27,050 nucleotides of DNA from a virus, in IMG/VR virus record IMGVR_UViG_3300017991_000356, positions 1-27,050 of that record. One strand, 5' to 3'. Below the pieces are notes generated by a model that worked only from the letters and a program-made list of their open reading frames with translations, searched no databases and was not told the DNA's origin. Shown one piece after another: positions 1 to 7,650 of the stretch (position 1 is the first letter of the stretch; each line of letters opens with the position of its first letter). The translations under genes and the position numbers were made by a program.

Positions 1-36
1 CCTAGTCCCTAATCCCTAGCCCCTAACCCCTATCCG
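1..36. repeat. Low-complexity CCCTAA-like repeat
   Basis: Degenerate units of the form CCCTA(A/G)(T/C)CC run up to the stop codon of the first minus-strand gene. The same class of repeat (reverse complement GGATTAG or GGGGTTAG) recurs at about 6590-6621, 12951-12962, 14286-14370 and 18339-18397, always at gene boundaries. Confidence 0.7.
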
Positions 37-339
37 TTACACCGCCAGCCAGAGCGTCAGGTGGCCGAGCGTTCCGTGGCGGGTCGTCGCCGTGTGAAGG
101 ACGCGGTACTCGGCGCCGTCCACGGTGACCAGGTCGCCGTTGGAGACGGCCGGGTAGTTCGGGTCGGGGAAGTGGACCTTGAGGCCGGCGACCACGTCGC
201 GGCCGTCGATCTTGAGCTGCCGGGCGGAGGGCTCGGCGATCACGCGCCAGGAGCCGGACTGCGGGGTGTGGGTGGGCTGGCCGTAGCGGTCGCTGCCGGT
301 GGCCCTCTTCCACGTCGTGAGTGTCGCGTTGGTGATCAT
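37..339 (-). CDS. Putative head-closure / head-tail joining protein
   Basis: A 100-residue protein with no membrane segment. It is beta-rich, with a segment (about residues 40-80) resembling the small phage head-tail joining or stopper proteins: a K-I-D-G-R-D strand, then G-D-L-V-T-V-D-G, then Y-R-V-L. The start ATG overlaps the stop of the upstream adaptor gene (ATGA), so the two are probably translationally coupled. Position directly after the adaptor, downstream of capsid genes, fits a neck protein that seals the filled head and receives the tail. The family assignment rests on size, predicted beta content and position, not on a strong motif. It is the last gene seen before the window edge. 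Confidence 0.5.
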   Translation of the reverse strand: MITNATLTTWKRATGSDRYGQPTHTPQSGSWRVIAEPSARQLKIDGRDVVAGLKVHFPDPNYPAVSNGDLVTVDGAEYRVLHTATTRHGTLGHLTLWLAV

Positions 340-845
340 GTCATCCGCCCGCTCTTCAGCAGGTACGGCCGGAGTTGCTGGAGGGCCTCGAAGCAGACCG
401 GCGAAACGGCCTTGCCCTGCTGGTAGGTCTCGAAGAAGCCGGCGGCGGACTGGACGGTGATGCCCTGGTGGCGGTCGCGGAGCCGCTCGCGGCGGGACGG
501 CTCGGCCAGGAGCGAGAGCGCCTGGAGGAACACGGCGAACTCCACGGCCAGGGGCACGATGGCCTCATCGTCGTCGTCGAGGTCCCAGACGGTGTAGCTG
601 CGGGTTGCCTTGCCCTCGGGCCACTGACTCGGCGGGTCGTAGACGATCCGCGGGAAGGCGCGGTCCTGGTCGGCGTCGTAGGGCTCGCCGGCGAAGCGGA
701 GCGTGTCGATCTCGTCGGAGGCCTGGAGCAGCGCGGCGGCCTGCTGCGCCGCCGAGGCGGCCGCCCAGGCGGCGGCGTCGGCGACGCGGACGGCGTACTC
801 GTCCGTGGCCTCCGTCACCGTGATGTAGGCGTCGGGCAGTGCCAT
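336..845 (-). CDS. DnaT-like / head-tail adaptor protein
   Basis: 169 residues. The N-terminal part has the pattern of the phage 'putative DnaT-like ssDNA-binding' family: a start like MALPDAYITVTEATDEYAV, then W-A-A-A-S, then A-L-L-Q-A-S-D-E-I-D with a following R-F-A-G-E, and Q-D-R-A-F-P-R near residues 60-66. In phages this family lies next to capsid genes and is generally taken to be a head-tail connector rather than a true DnaT. The second half is helical and ends in basic residues. It is followed by an overlapping head-closure-like gene and preceded by the beta-helix gene. The DNA-binding label should not be taken literally; a neck adaptor is the inference from position. Confidence 0.6.
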   Translation of the reverse strand: MALPDAYITVTEATDEYAVRVADAAAWAAASAAQQAAALLQASDEIDTLRFAGEPYDADQDRAFPRIVYDPPSQWPEGKATRSYTVWDLDDDDEAIVPLAVEFAVFLQALSLLAEPSRRERLRDRHQGITVQSAAGFFETYQQGKAVSPVCFEALQQLRPYLLKSGRMT

Positions 846-855
846 CGTCTCACTC

Positions 856-2202
856 TCACTCCGCGCAGGCCATGTCGCCGAAGCCGAGCAGTGCCCGGCG
901 GCGCTTGTATCGGATCGGCTGCGCCCCGGCAGTCAGGTACGCCCGCTGCGCCGCGTTGTACCAGTCGAGATCGACCGCCGCCGCGTGCGGGCCCGCGAGA
1001 ACGGCCCCACGCGTCAGGCGGTAGTCGCGCCCGGCCTGGTCGCGGTAGCCGATCTGGGCGGGCGTCTGGCTGGTGAGGCTGTTGCCCCGGTCCGTCACGT
1101 TGTTCGTGTCGCCGCCGACGTTCCCGCCGAGGACGTTCCAGTCGGCCCATAGTTGGCCCGCGCCCGCCGCACAGTTAATGCCGTAGCCGGCGTTATTGCT
1201 GATGCGGGAGTGCGTCACGGCCCCCACGCCCGCCCCGGCGTCGGCATACACACCATCCCCGCCGTTATCGTCGATCGTGCATCGGGTGGCGGTCAGGTTG
1301 GTGCTGTTGACGACGCCGTGGCCGGAGTTGTCGTAGATCAGGCAGTTGGCCACGTCGCCGCCGAAGGTGGGGTCGATTCCGAGGCCGGCGTTGCCCGCGA
1401 TGACGGAATCGGCCAACAGGAACCCATACCGGGGCGCCCCGTTGATCGCGTTGGCCCCGCTGTTGACGACGACGAGTTCCGTCCAGGCGCATAAGTAGGT
1501 CGGGGAGCCGCCGAACTCGATCCCGTGCGACCCGGCCCCGTCGACGGCCACGTGGTGGACGCTGTTGTAATTACCCCCGCTGCAGTACAGGCCGCTGCCC
1601 GCCGCGTTCGTCATCGCTGCATAGGCCAGGCGAATATAGGACTTGCCGTCGAGGGACACGTTATGCGCCGCCTTGCCGCCGCCGTCGAGGCCGAAGACGG
1701 CGGCGTAGTCGGTCCAGGCGGCGTCACAGCCGCGCAGCTCGATCGGGCCGCTGGAGTTGTCCCCCCAGAGCGTATCGATGTGCAGCCCCGGCGTGCTCTT
1801 GCTCGCGAGCGTCGTCGTGTCGCTGTCCGTCGTGTTGTTGATACCGTCGGCGAGTGTGATCGAGTCCTCGTCGCCGCTGGCCAGTTCCACAAGGACGTCC
1901 GTGTTCACGCCGACGTTGACCTGGCAGACCACGCCCGACCACTTCGCGCCGGTGTCGTTATCCACGACGGTCGCACCCAGGGACCAGCCGGAGATGTCCT
2001 TCCCGCCGCGCAGCAACACGAGGAGGGCCTGGTCGGCGGTACCGGCGACGTGGACGACGTCGCCGGCACTGAGGGCGGTCGCCAGGCCGGTGCCGCGAAT
2101 CGCCGCTTGTAGGCCGCCCGGCCCGAGGTATTGATTGCCCGTGTGGTCGACGCCGCTCTTGTCGGCGTAGCCCTGGCCGAGATCGCAGTAGTAGTCCGTC
2201 AT
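856..2202 (-). CDS. Right-handed beta-helix virion-associated protein
   Basis: 448 residues, no signal peptide. About residues 190-370 contain repeated short turns typical of parallel beta-helix (pectate-lyase-like) proteins: SGLYCSGGN, SHGIEFGG, NAGLGIDP, NSGHGVVN, NGGDGVYAD, NAGYGIN, spaced roughly 20-25 residues apart. A C-terminal tail (about 385-448) has D-Y-R-L-T-R-G and ends in a basic stretch. Such folds in phages form fibres, tailspikes or carbohydrate-binding decorations. The gene lies between capsid genes and neck genes rather than among tail genes, which suggests a head-associated fibre or decoration. Its start overlaps the upstream stop (ATGA). I see no clear catalytic acidic cluster, so enzymatic activity on polysaccharide is not claimed. 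Confidence 0.65.
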   Translation of the reverse strand: MTDYYCDLGQGYADKSGVDHTGNQYLGPGGLQAAIRGTGLATALSAGDVVHVAGTADQALLVLLRGGKDISGWSLGATVVDNDTGAKWSGVVCQVNVGVNTDVLVELASGDEDSITLADGINNTTDSDTTTLASKSTPGLHIDTLWGDNSSGPIELRGCDAAWTDYAAVFGLDGGGKAAHNVSLDGKSYIRLAYAAMTNAAGSGLYCSGGNYNSVHHVAVDGAGSHGIEFGGSPTYLCAWTELVVVNSGANAINGAPRYGFLLADSVIAGNAGLGIDPTFGGDVANCLIYDNSGHGVVNSTNLTATRCTIDDNGGDGVYADAGAGVGAVTHSRISNNAGYGINCAAGAGQLWADWNVLGGNVGGDTNNVTDRGNSLTSQTPAQIGYRDQAGRDYRLTRGAVLAGPHAAAVDLDWYNAAQRAYLTAGAQPIRYKRRRALLGFGDMACAE

Positions 2203-2564
2203 CGGCGCACCTCCTGCACGGGGAGCGTATCGAGCTGTGCCTGGATCGCCGCCGCGCGGGCTGCCGCCGCGTCGCGGTCGGCCTCACACCTCGCCAGTGC
2301 CGCCACCAGCCGCTGGCGCTCGGTGGGCTCCGGATCGGGTTCTCGCTGGGCGAGGTTGCATCCCTCAATGGTCCATGCGGGATCGGGCCGAACGTTCGTG
2401 AGGTTGCAGCCGCGCAGCATGATTCGCTTGCCGGCGAGTTGCGGGATGATCGTGCCCGGCCGCGCCTGCGAGAGGTTGGCCCCCTCGATCACGTCGCCGT
2501 CGCGGACGGCCTCAAGCCGATCGGCCCGCCGGCCACGTGAGAAGTTGCCAGTGATGTGTGCCAT
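2199..2564 (-). CDS. Small protein with pentapeptide-like units
   Basis: 121 residues. Three loosely repeated units in the first 75 residues, IEGANLSQARPG, LRGCNLTNVRPD and IEGCNLAQREPD, share a G-(A/C)-N-L core about 20-25 residues apart and recall pentapeptide-repeat turns, though too few to build a full quadrilateral helix. The remaining third (about 80-115) is a predicted coiled-coil helix rich in Ala, Arg and Asp. The gene is coupled to the beta-helix gene by an ATGA overlap and begins just after the 180-residue protein. A chaperone or trimerising partner of the beta-helix protein is possible, but that is only an inference from position. Confidence 0.5.
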   Translation of the reverse strand: MAHITGNFSRGRRADRLEAVRDGDVIEGANLSQARPGTIIPQLAGKRIMLRGCNLTNVRPDPAWTIEGCNLAQREPDPEPTERQRLVAALARCEADRDAAAARAAAIQAQLDTLPVQEVRR

Positions 2565-2567
2565 AGC

Positions 2568-3110
2568 CTACGCCTCCTCCAGGACGGCGATGAGGACGCC
2601 GTCACCGGCGGACTCGACGGCGAGCCAAAACTCGTCGAGGTCGCGGTTGAACGGCAGCGGGAAACACTCGCCCGGGTCGATGTAGCCGAGGGCCTCCGTC
2701 ATGTCGTCCGCCTTGTCGAGCACCCACACGCGGCCGCTGTTGATGACCGGGATCGTATGGGCGTCGGCAGCCGGCTTGATCGCCGTGAGCGTCGCCCGCA
2801 CGTAGGGCACGCTCGTCGCGGAGAGCTGCACGCTGTTGGCCGCACTGCCGTCCACGATGGCGTTGGCGTTGGCGATCTGAATCGCGGAGCCGTCGCGGCC
2901 GTCGGCGGTGGCGTCGTCGTCGAGCTTCTCCACGGCCGCCCGGACCGCCGCCAGGGTGGCCTCCGTGCCCAGGGCGCCGGCCCCCTGGGCGGCGACGGCC
3001 GCCAGGACGGCGGCGAGCGTGGCCTCGGTGGCGACGGCCCCGCCGCCGTGCGCCTGGATGGCGGCGAGCAGTTCGTCCTGTTTTGCCTTCGTCGCACGCG
3101 CTTCCGACAT
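2568..3110 (-). CDS. Hypothetical phage structural protein with TEATLAAV repeats
   Basis: 180 residues. The start is set by a good ribosome site (GAGAGGAG) seven or so bases before ATG at 3110; the open frame extends further upstream but there overlaps the glycosyltransferase. Residues about 27-61 hold two near-identical helical units (ATEATLAAVLAAV and GTEATLAAVRAAV), a motif common in phage and prophage structural proteins. The C-terminal half (about 85-180) is beta-rich, with an acidic last segment ending in LIAVLEEA. No transmembrane helix or catalytic motif is visible. It lies between the glycosyltransferase and the pentapeptide-like protein in the insert that follows the capsid genes. 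Function unknown. Confidence 0.65.
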   Translation of the reverse strand: MSEARATKAKQDELLAAIQAHGGGAVATEATLAAVLAAVAAQGAGALGTEATLAAVRAAVEKLDDDATADGRDGSAIQIANANAIVDGSAANSVQLSATSVPYVRATLTAIKPAADAHTIPVINSGRVWVLDKADDMTEALGYIDPGECFPLPFNRDLDEFWLAVESAGDGVLIAVLEEA

Positions 3111-3121
3111 GATGACTCCTC

Positions 3122-4381
3122 TCAGGAAATCAGCCCCGCCAGGTGCATGGCGTGCCAGGCCGTGTTGTCGCGATCGTTCATGCGCGCCAAGGCGTGCGCC
3201 CGGGCCGCGCCCTTCCACGTGGCGAACCACGGCCCCGGCCGCCGCGAGCCGGCCTGCACCAGCAGGCGGTTGGTCAGCTCGAAGAACCGCCGCTGGTCGC
3301 CTTGCGTCAGGCGGGCGAGCCAGCGATGGCCCCGCTCGGGCGCTACCAGGAAGCCCGTCTCGCCGTGGCGGACCACGATCTCGGCCAGCCCCCCGACGGC
3401 CGTCGCCACGACGGGCACGCCGCAGGCCTGGGCCTCCGCCGCCGTGCGGCAGAAGCTCTCGCTGCACGCCGTGTGGACGTACACGTCGACGGACGCGAGG
3501 ATGTTCTGCCAGTCCTTGACCAGGCCCGTGATCCGCACCGGGGCGCCGAGGTCGGCGTTGAAGCGGGCGATCTCGTTGAGGTGGCGGGTCCGCCAGTAGC
3601 CGCGCTGCGGGCCGGTGACCGCCAGGCAGGCCAGCCGCTCGCCCCAGGCGTCCTTCAGCCGCCGGCAGATGGCGACGTAGTCCAGCCAGTTCTTCTCCTC
3701 GCCCGGCCGGCCGGCCATGGCCACGACGAGCCGCTTGCCGCCGCCGGCGCGGGCGAGGTCGAACCGGCGGGCGTACTCGCGGGCGGCGCCGGCGTCCGAG
3801 CCGCCGGGGCGGAAGCGACACACATCGACGCCGGGGGCGACGACGCGGACCTTCGCGGGCGACAGGTCCGGGGCGAACAGCTCGCAGAGGTCGGCCTTGA
3901 GCCGCGCGTGGTGGGCGTAGCAGCAGTCGGCGCGGCGGAGGATCGCCCGGGCGCGCGGCGAGTCGTGGTGCTGCAGGAAGCAGGCCTCGGAGTGGAAGCG
4001 GACGCCGAGCTTGGCGCCCGGGCAGACGCTCAGGAGGCCCTCGATCACATCGCAGTGCCCGCCCCGCAGCGGGAAGGCGGCGTCGAGGTAGCGGTAGCCG
4101 ACGGCGCGGGCGTGTGTCAGCAGCCGATACAGGCCGTTGGGCAGGCATCGCGTCGCGCCGCAGCGGGCGGCCACGCCGCCGGCACGCCCGATGTAGCCGG
4201 TCACGTCGCAGGTGTAGCGGCCCGTGGCGGCCAGGCCGTCGCCGAGGCGCTGGATCATGTAGCCCGCGCCGCCGGTGACCAGGCTGTACTGGAGGAACAG
4301 GATAGGCCACCGGCCGGGCTCGCTGTAGCGAGCGCCGGCCGGGAACGCGAGGGCCTGCCGGATGGTGCGGTCGAGGTCCAT
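3122..4381 (-). CDS. GT4-type glycosyltransferase (GT-B fold)
   Basis: 419 residues, starting at 4381 where the upstream stop overlaps the ATG by one base (TAATG). GT-B features are clear: an N-terminal glycine loop (LVTGGAGYMIQRL, about 35-46), the linker motif VVAPGVDVCRF (about 180-190), AGRPGEEKN (about 223-231) with candidate donor-binding Arg225 and Lys230, and the EX7E motif with E308 and E316 followed by ACGVPVVATAVGGLAEIV. These are hallmarks of retaining GT4 enzymes that transfer sugar from nucleotide donors. No membrane anchor is seen, so it is likely cytoplasmic. It sits directly after the capsid and cement genes, making virion-protein glycosylation the simplest idea, with host-envelope or DNA modification as alternatives. 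The acceptor cannot be told from sequence. Confidence 0.85.
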   Translation of the reverse strand: MDLDRTIRQALAFPAGARYSEPGRWPILFLQYSLVTGGAGYMIQRLGDGLAATGRYTCDVTGYIGRAGGVAARCGATRCLPNGLYRLLTHARAVGYRYLDAAFPLRGGHCDVIEGLLSVCPGAKLGVRFHSEACFLQHHDSPRARAILRRADCCYAHHARLKADLCELFAPDLSPAKVRVVAPGVDVCRFRPGGSDAGAAREYARRFDLARAGGGKRLVVAMAGRPGEEKNWLDYVAICRRLKDAWGERLACLAVTGPQRGYWRTRHLNEIARFNADLGAPVRITGLVKDWQNILASVDVYVHTACSESFCRTAAEAQACGVPVVATAVGGLAEIVVRHGETGFLVAPERGHRWLARLTQGDQRRFFELTNRLLVQAGSRRPGPWFATWKGAARAHALARMNDRDNTAWHAMHLAGLIS

Positions 4382-4827
4382 TAGGCGTGGCGGAGCCAGG
4401 CGGACAGCGTGATGGACGGCGTGGTGCCTGCCAGCGTCAGGTAGGCCCGAACGTAGCGCTTGGCCACGCCGCCGACCTGGACGATCGTCCCGGTCGCGGC
4501 GACGGCGAACTCCAGGCCGGCATCGCTCCAGTTGGCGTCGTCGGCGGACTCCTGGAGCTTCATGACGTATGTCTCGTCGCCCGTGGTCTCGTCGAGGGCG
4601 TCTACGTCCACCAGCAGGTGGACCGGGGCCCTCGGCGCCGGCGAGAAGTTCTCGCCGAGGTCGATCGAGTCGGATGCCGCGCTGGCGGCGACGGTGTCGG
4701 CGTCGTAGAGCTGGAGTTCGGCGTCCACGGGGCCGAGCCACTGGCCGGCGTAGGAACTCTCGGCGAACCGGGCGAGCAGGACGGCCGCGACTAGGGCGGC
4801 GACGGCGATGAGTGCGATCAGTGTCAT
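4381..4827 (-). CDS. Putative capsid cement/decoration protein with N-terminal hydrophobic helix
   Basis: 148 residues. From about residue 35 the pattern (I-D-L-G-E-N, then VHLLVDVDALDE, then MKLQESADDANWSD, then an aromatic strand YVRAYLTLAG) resembles the Bbp16-like capsid cement family found next to phage major capsid genes. Residues 2-19 form an uninterrupted hydrophobic helix, which is odd for a capsid protein; there is no other Met to start from before residue 88, and a GAGG site lies just ahead of this ATG. It is the first gene after the major capsid gene, exactly where a cement protein is expected. The hydrophobic N-terminus might be a membrane tether, a cleaved peptide or a mis-assigned start at a rarer codon. 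Confidence 0.55.
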   Translation of the reverse strand: MTLIALIAVAALVAAVLLARFAESSYAGQWLGPVDAELQLYDADTVAASAASDSIDLGENFSPAPRAPVHLLVDVDALDETTGDETYVMKLQESADDANWSDAGLEFAVAATGTIVQVGGVAKRYVRAYLTLAGTTPSITLSAWLRHA

Positions 4828-4878
4828 GGTTGCCTCAGTGGGTTGCGTGTCGTGTGGGTCTCGGCCCCGGCCTGCGGG

Positions 4879-5811
4879 CTACGAGGGGTCCAGCCCCTCC
4901 TTGATGCCGTAGTAGCGGGCGGCGCTCTTGCCGTGGAACATGGCCAGGCCGACGCGCCCCTCGACCAGCGTCTGATCGGTGGTGCCGCGAACGCCCTGGT
5001 CCTCGACCTCGAAGAGGCCCTCGCCGGCCAGGCGGGCGATGCCCTGGAGGCGGTCCTCGTCGTCGGAGCCGCCGAAGGCGAAGCAGTAGATGCTGCCCGC
5101 TGTGGTGTAGCTGCCGCACGTCTCGTCGAAGCCGAGGATCTCGTTGCCGCTCTCGTCGTCCTCGATCACGACGATCTCGACGCCGTCGTAGGCGGTCGGC
5201 CGGAGGTTGCCCTGCCAGTCCACCATCTGCATCCGCGTCGAGCCGTGTGCCCGGACCGTGGCGCCCAAGGTCCTCCGCATGGCCTTGGACATCGTCAGCA
5301 CCTTGTCGCCGTCGGCGCCGATCACCAGGTCGATCAGCTCGTCGACGTTGTCGAGGTCGAGGTAGTCCCCGTTCGTCGCCGCCTTGATGGTCTGCGGCCC
5401 CGTGCCGAGGCGGCGGTTGATGCCGTCGAACTCCTTGGGGTCGCTGGACGAGTCGCCGTCGAAGAACTTCTTCGTGAAGACGCGGCCGGCGGCCTTGAGC
5501 TTCATGGCGATCCGCGCGGCCTTGCGGGCGAGCATCTGCCGGTCCGTGCTGACCAGCCCGCCCATGATGGCCGTGCCCTCGCGCTTGGGGACGATGGCGC
5601 CCTCGGCCTGTGCGGCGTAGTCCGCGTTCAGCGCGCGGAAGCCGATGGCCGGCAGGGAGCCCTCCTCGGAGTACTCGTAGCCCATGGCGTCGCCGAGGTC
5701 GATGAAGTTCATCCGCTCGGCGATCGGGCTGGCGGCGGCGAAGATCTCGACGACGCCCGCCCGCTTGAGGTCGGGGATCGCCTGAGCGTACTGGATCAGT
5801 GTGTCGGCCAT
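4879..5811 (-). CDS. Major capsid protein (HK97-fold type)
   Basis: 310 residues. It starts with MADTLIQYAQAIPDLKRAG, followed by a helix (about 22-38) and a G-Y-E-Y-S-E-E-G-S-L-P region like the N-arm/E-loop of HK97-type capsid proteins. Further family-like features are KKFFDGD...EFDGI (about 114-130), a spine-helix region and the A-domain strand YDGVEIVVIEDDE (about 208-220). Ribosome site AGAGAGGA precedes the ATG. It follows the scaffold gene and precedes the cement gene, the usual capsid order. The family is called from overall pattern and position; no protease-cleaved delta domain is evident because a separate scaffold gene is present. Confidence 0.85.
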   Translation of the reverse strand: MADTLIQYAQAIPDLKRAGVVEIFAAASPIAERMNFIDLGDAMGYEYSEEGSLPAIGFRALNADYAAQAEGAIVPKREGTAIMGGLVSTDRQMLARKAARIAMKLKAAGRVFTKKFFDGDSSSDPKEFDGINRRLGTGPQTIKAATNGDYLDLDNVDELIDLVIGADGDKVLTMSKAMRRTLGATVRAHGSTRMQMVDWQGNLRPTAYDGVEIVVIEDDESGNEILGFDETCGSYTTAGSIYCFAFGGSDDEDRLQGIARLAGEGLFEVEDQGVRGTTDQTLVEGRVGLAMFHGKSAARYYGIKEGLDPS

Positions 5812-5873
5812 TGTCGTCCTCTCTGGGTGGGGCTATGCGCCCTGGCCCGCCGGGTGCGGCCGGCGGTAACGAT

Positions 5874-6437
5874 TCATCCGTTGTCGGCCGCGTAGGCCGC
5901 CTTGAGCTTCTGCGAGCCGGTCATGTCGGCCGCGTTGGGATCGGCCGCCTGCGGCTTGGCCGGCGCGTCGGCGCCGACCTCGGGGAGCTTCCAGCCGTAG
6001 GCCTTGGCGTCGGCGGCGAGTTTCTCGCGGGCGGCCTTGAGGCCGGCCTCAAGCTCGCCCTCGTCGTCGGTCTCGGGGATGAGGCCGTGGTAGGCCTCGG
6101 GGAGCTTTCCGGCGCGGCCGGCGATGAACGCGGCGCGCTTCTCGGCAACCGCGGCCTTCGCGGCGGCGTCCTTCTCCGCCTCGCCGCGCGCGGCGTCGCG
6201 GGCGGCGAAGGCCTTGTCGATGAGCCGCTGGACGTCGGCGGCGACCTCCTCGGCGCTTCGCCCGCCGGCCGCCTGGACGGCCTCGACCTGGCTGAGCCCC
6301 TCGTCGAGCCGCTCGCCGAAGGCCTTGAGCGTCGCGGCCTGTTCGGCCGTGGCCGCCTGGGCGGCCTCCGTCGCGGCGGTTTTGGCCGCCTCCGTCGCGA
6401 CCTCCGTTGCCAGCTGCTTGACCTGCTCTTCGTCCAT
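5874..6437 (-). CDS. Capsid scaffold-like protein
   Basis: 187 residues from the ATG at 6437, chosen because GAGGAG lies about ten bases upstream; an in-frame ATG at 6485 would add 16 residues without a good site. The protein is extremely Ala/Glu/Lys rich with long helices (about 5-120, coiled coil), and ends with a basic C-terminal helix (TGSQKLKAAYA). This is the profile of phage scaffolding proteins, whose C-terminus binds capsid subunits. It lies directly upstream of the major capsid gene. I see no Ser/Asp protease motif of the Mu I protein type, so scaffold alone rather than protease-scaffold is the call. Confidence 0.7.
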   Translation of the reverse strand: MDEEQVKQLATEVATEAAKTAATEAAQAATAEQAATLKAFGERLDEGLSQVEAVQAAGGRSAEEVAADVQRLIDKAFAARDAARGEAEKDAAAKAAVAEKRAAFIAGRAGKLPEAYHGLIPETDDEGELEAGLKAAREKLAADAKAYGWKLPEVGADAPAKPQAADPNAADMTGSQKLKAAYAADNG

Positions 6438-6495
6438 GGACGAGTCTCCTCGTGGTGCACCGGGGATGGTCCGGGGGTTGAACATCGTTAGGCAA

Positions 6496-6503
6496 GCTAT
6501 TCG
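6496..6503 (-). promoter_or_regulatory. Shared CGAATAGC octamer upstream of the scaffold gene
   Basis: On the minus strand CGAATAGC lies ten bases before the in-frame ATG at 6485. Identical octamers precede the genes starting at 12240 and 14239, each exactly five bases before ATG and without a Shine-Dalgarno site. Role unknown. Confidence 0.3.
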
Positions 6504-6521
6504 GATTGGCGGGCGGAAAGG

Positions 6522-6548
6522 CAGTAGGCAACAGGCAACGGGGAACAG
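6522..6548. repeat. GGCAACA-type short repeat
   Basis: Units of the form AGGCAAC(A) occur here in the gap between minor head and scaffold genes. Reverse-complement copies (CCTGTTG) build the array at 8363-8395, and a similar run starts the gap at 14262. Confidence 0.6.
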
Positions 6549-6594
6549 TGCGGGGGAAGACAGAGCGGGGCGATGCCGCGCATCCGACTCCGCC

Positions 6595-7650
6595 CTAGCC
6601 CCTATTCCCTATCCCTATCCCCACCTGCCCCGTCGCGGGCATGCGGGCGGCGTAGCGGCGGGCGGGGCTGTGGAACATCCCCTGGGCCTGGCGGCCGGAG
6701 ACGCCGAGGAGGTCCGGGTTGACGTGGCCGCGCTCCAGCTCCGAGCGGCTCGCGAACTCGGCGATGAACGGCGCGACGTTGTGGCGGCAGTGCGGGTGGA
6801 ACGGCGGGCCGCCCTCGGGCAACTCGTCGAAGGGCGGGTAGTCGGGATGCTGCCCGCTGTTGGAGAAGACCTTGCCGACGTAGAACGCGCAGAAGTCCGG
6901 GCTGACGGGCCCGACGATCATGACCAGGTCGAAGCCCATCGGGTCGCCGAGCTGCTCGCCGGCCTCCCGCAGCCGCCCGCGCGTGGCGTGCGTCGAGGCC
7001 TCGCGGAGCTGGTAGCTCGCGACCAACTCGCAGTAGCGGCCGACCGCCATGCGCTTGGCGCCCGCCCGGATGTAGCCGGCCTCGAGGTCGGCCTGCTCCG
7101 CCAGCTCCGCCTCGCTGAGTGCGCCCGATTCGAGGGCCTCGCGGCCGGCCTCCGTGAGGCGCGTCCGCAGGCCGCGAGCGATCTTGTTGAGAGAGCCCCC
7201 CGCGATCAGCCCCCGCCCGACCAGCTCCGCAAGCTCGGGGTCGGCGAGGATTTTCTGCCCGGTGCCGGAGATGATCCGGCTGGCCGCGTCGCGCATCTGC
7301 CCGTTGGCCTTGGCCAGGTCGCGGGCGATCTGCGTCGCGAACGCGCCGACGGCCCGCTCGTTGATCTGCGGCTCGCGAAGCGCGGCGGCGGCCGTGCCCG
7401 CCCCGAGGCGCTTGATCTCCGAATCGACCCACGCCTGCGCCTTGCCGTATAGCTTGGCCGTATTGCGGGTCACCCACTGATCGCTCTTGACGCCGAGCCG
7501 CTTGGAGATCCGCCGCACCTGGGCGAGCAGCACCCCCGCCCGCCCGCGCTGGAAGTCCGTGCCGCGCAGCAGCGCGGCCAGGTCACCGGCCGCGCGGCGG
7601 TACATCCGCTCCAGGACGGCCAGCTCGCGCTTGGACGGTTCGGGCGGCAT
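6595..7650 (-). CDS. Minor head / head morphogenesis protein (Mu gpF / SPP1 gp7-like)
   Basis: 351 residues. The ATG at 7650 overlaps the upstream stop by one base (TGATG). The N-terminal two thirds are helical (about 1-215). The C-terminal third carries the diagnostic cysteine/histidine pattern of minor head proteins: DFCAFYVGKVFS (about 251-262), then HPDYPPFDELPEGGPPF and HPHCRHNVAPF (about 288-298). These proteins bind near the portal and are ejected or help head assembly. Following portal and methyltransferase and preceding the scaffold fits the canonical order. The last residues (QVGIGIGNRG) are encoded by a CCCTAT-like intergenic repeat, so the native stop may have been displaced by repeat invasion. 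Confidence 0.8.
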   Translation of the reverse strand: MPPEPSKRELAVLERMYRRAAGDLAALLRGTDFQRGRAGVLLAQVRRISKRLGVKSDQWVTRNTAKLYGKAQAWVDSEIKRLGAGTAAAALREPQINERAVGAFATQIARDLAKANGQMRDAASRIISGTGQKILADPELAELVGRGLIAGGSLNKIARGLRTRLTEAGREALESGALSEAELAEQADLEAGYIRAGAKRMAVGRYCELVASYQLREASTHATRGRLREAGEQLGDPMGFDLVMIVGPVSPDFCAFYVGKVFSNSGQHPDYPPFDELPEGGPPFHPHCRHNVAPFIAEFASRSELERGHVNPDLLGVSGRQAQGMFHSPARRYAARMPATGQVGIGIGNRG

